Shown piece by piece: positions 6,173 through 7,406 of a stretch of DNA of 7,406 nt (positions are counted from its first letter, which is position 1; every line of letters starts with the position of its first letter). Origin of the DNA: Candidatus Odyssella thessalonicensis (GTDB taxonomy: Bacteria; Pseudomonadota; Alphaproteobacteria; Bin65); NCBI GenBank assembly GCA_005240015.1, contig SBBV01000496.1:1-7406 (forward strand), written 5' to 3'. The position numbers and the translations under genes were made by a program. The notes under the pieces were generated by a model. It did no database searches and was not told the origin of the DNA. It worked only from the letters and a program-made list of their open reading frames with translations.

Positions 6173-6902
6173 CGCCGTGATGCTGCTGCCTGAGACCGCG
6201 GAAGTTCGGCGTCACCAGCGGCGACGGTGGCGGGCCCGCGCCCGGCGTCGATTGGACGAGACTGCCCACGCTCGGCCGGCTCGGATCCACTTCCGAGCAG
6301 TTGCCCGCGCCGCAACCTACCGACGAGAGCCGCTGCGGCCGACTGTAGCGCACGCCATCGCTGGTGATGAACGTGCCGGGCTGGGTCAGCGTCAGGCAGC
6401 TCGCCGGCGAAGCGCAGTAGGTTGCGGCGCCGCTGTGCAGGATCAGCGTCAGCAGGTTGTTCCGCAGACTGAACTCGACGATCGTGCCGCGGATGCCGAT
6501 CGTGCCCTTGGGCGTCGTGATCGTGTACTTCTCCGACGGCGACGAGCCGGACACGAAGCGGAACGCGCCGCTCACCGCACGCAGCGAAACCTCGCCGGTG
6601 CGGCGCTGCGGATCGAACACCGCCTTGTCGAGAATCACGCGCGATTCGGGGCCGATGGTGAGCACCGTCTGGTCCAGGAACAGCATCTGGGCCTGGCTCT
6701 CGCGCCCGGTCGTGATCGCCTCGTTCTGGAAGATGCCGTCGCCGATCTTGAGCTGGCGGCGCTGCGCGCCGAGCGCGCCGTTGACCTCGTTCTTGCTCAC
6801 CGCGGTCGTGCCGATACGCGGCGCTTCGGCCACCGCCGGAACGGCGGCGAGCGACGCGCCGAGCGCCAGGGCGAGGCTCAGGGCTCGGGTCAGTTTCGCC
6901 AA
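6165..6902 (-). CDS. Periplasmic FecR-domain protein
   Basis: A 245-residue protein. Residues 1-25 are a textbook signal peptide: K3 and R6, a leucine/alanine-rich core, and an AVA cleavage motif at 23-25. Residues about 40-160 form a FecR domain, with GDGIFQNEAITTG (55-66 region), a QMLFLDQTVLTIGPES strand pair, then GEVSLRAVSGAFRFVSG and the signature TPKGTIGIRGT at 130-140. Unlike classical FecR anti-sigma regulators it has no cytoplasmic N-terminal part or internal transmembrane helix, and no FecI-type sigma gene is adjacent, so it is an exported FecR-fold protein of unknown partner. Four cysteines (163, 169, 197, 202) follow the domain. The tail from about 205 is proline-, serine- and glycine-rich and ends in HHGGR. 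The start is TTG at 6902, chosen because the signal peptide begins there and AGGGG lies 10 bp upstream. It overlaps the upstream barrel gene by 13 bp, implying translational coupling. Confidence 0.9.
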   Translation of the reverse strand: MAKLTRALSLALALGASLAAVPAVAEAPRIGTTAVSKNEVNGALGAQRRQLKIGDGIFQNEAITTGRESQAQMLFLDQTVLTIGPESRVILDKAVFDPQRRTGEVSLRAVSGAFRFVSGSSPSEKYTITTPKGTIGIRGTIVEFSLRNNLLTLILHSGAATYCASPASCLTLTQPGTFITSDGVRYSRPQRLSSVGCGAGNCSEVDPSRPSVGSLVQSTPGAGPPPSPLVTPNFRGLRQQHHGGR

Positions 6903-7405
6903 AGGAATCTTACCCCTGCCACGTGGTTGCTGAAGACTTGCGGGCCATCGTTCGAAAAGCGGTGCTCGTAAGCGTAGGCGAAGATGACGCCGAATCTTTC
7001 GTCTATTAGTCCGGTGAATATAGCCTGGGCCCCCGGGGAAACTAGGTGGTCGCGCCGGTTTTTTCCGCCGTCGGAAACCGGTTCGTAGAAGTGGCGGTAT
7101 TCGTAGGCGGCGTTCACGCCTACGGTTAAGCTACTGGTAATGGGCATGAAATAGTCGCCTCGGATACCCACCTGATGGGCTCGTGCGGGGAACGGCTCGG
7201 TGCGCTGGTCCAGCCCCGGGGTGCCCGAGCCGGTGACGCCGTTGTAGCGCCAATACGGCGTGAGCCAGGCCACCGTGCCCGGGTAGCCCACATTCGGGAA
7301 CAGGAGGCGCGGCGCGATCTCGACGAAAACGGCGTCGCGGGTCGAGATGTGGTTGCTGATGTCGTTGTAGCCGGCGCGTGCGCTGACGCTGTGGAGCGGC
7401 AGCGC
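6890..7405 (-). CDS. Probable outer-membrane beta-barrel protein, C-terminal 171 residues (5' end beyond window)
   Basis: The frame is open from the right edge to a TGA at 6890-6892, with no initiation codon needed inside the window; a GTG at 7291 is internal. The visible 171 residues alternate polar and hydrophobic residues in strand-sized blocks rich in aromatics: AVFVEIAPRLLFP, TVAWLTPYWRYNG, HQVGIRGDYFMPI, LTVGVNAAYEYRHFYEP, FGVIFAYAYEHRFSN and HVAGVRFLWRN. Turns or loops rich in D, G, N and R separate them (for example SDGGKNRRD). This is the pattern of an outer-membrane barrel, but I cannot name the family. It ends in asparagine rather than the usual terminal aromatic residue. Codon use in the last ~65 codons is unusual for the window (TTA, CTA, ATA, AGA, GTA). 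The 13-bp overlap with the downstream FecR gene suggests one operon. Confidence 0.75.
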   Translation of the reverse strand, partial: ALPLHSVSARAGYNDISNHISTRDAVFVEIAPRLLFPNVGYPGTVAWLTPYWRYNGVTGSGTPGLDQRTEPFPARAHQVGIRGDYFMPITSSLTVGVNAAYEYRHFYEPVSDGGKNRRDHLVSPGAQAIFTGLIDERFGVIFAYAYEHRFSNDGPQVFSNHVAGVRFLWRN

Positions 7406-7406
7406 C

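Noticed and set aside
6177..6971. A 264-codon plus-strand frame opposite the FecR gene
   Set aside because: Arginine-rich shadow; the minus strand has a signal peptide and the FecR signature.

Overview
The window is GC-rich, with a strong G/C bias at third codon positions, and looks like an alphaproteobacterial chromosome. Pointers are the codon style, TTAACC/TTAA elements in the one real intergenic region, and a CHASE2 / FecR / outer-membrane-barrel neighbourhood familiar from such genomes. The taxonomic call is inference, not proof. The window holds four protein genes and no RNA genes, insertion sequences or CRISPR arrays that I can recognise.

Layout. (1) 1-1176, minus strand: the first 392 codons of a CHASE2-domain membrane sensor, cut by the left edge before its output domain. 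(2) 1177-1439: a 263-bp divergent intergenic region with AT-rich stretches, repeated TTAACC boxes and a consensus -35 hexamer. (3) 1440-6149, plus strand: one very large gene (1569 aa) for a secreted mosaic protein. It has three Calx-beta-like repeats of an unusual type, four highly similar Calx-beta repeats, a cysteine-containing lamin-tail-like (LTD) region, two blocks of RTX nonapeptides and a C-terminal domain of the kind seen at the end of type I-secreted RTX adhesins. (4) 6165-6902, minus strand: a periplasmic FecR-domain protein with a clear signal peptide. (5) 6890-7405, minus strand: the C-terminal 171 residues of a probable outer-membrane beta-barrel, cut by the right edge and overlapping the FecR start by 13 bp.

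How they may work together (inference). The barrel and the FecR protein form one translationally overlapping unit. A CHASE2 sensor lies on the same strand beyond the adhesin gene. An outer-membrane protein, a periplasmic FecR protein and an inner-membrane CHASE2 receptor could form an envelope-spanning sensing path. The adhesin gene sits on the opposite strand inside this set, so it could be its output or simply an insertion. No type I transporter gene (ABC protein, membrane fusion protein, TolC-like) lies in the window, so the exporter must be encoded elsewhere.
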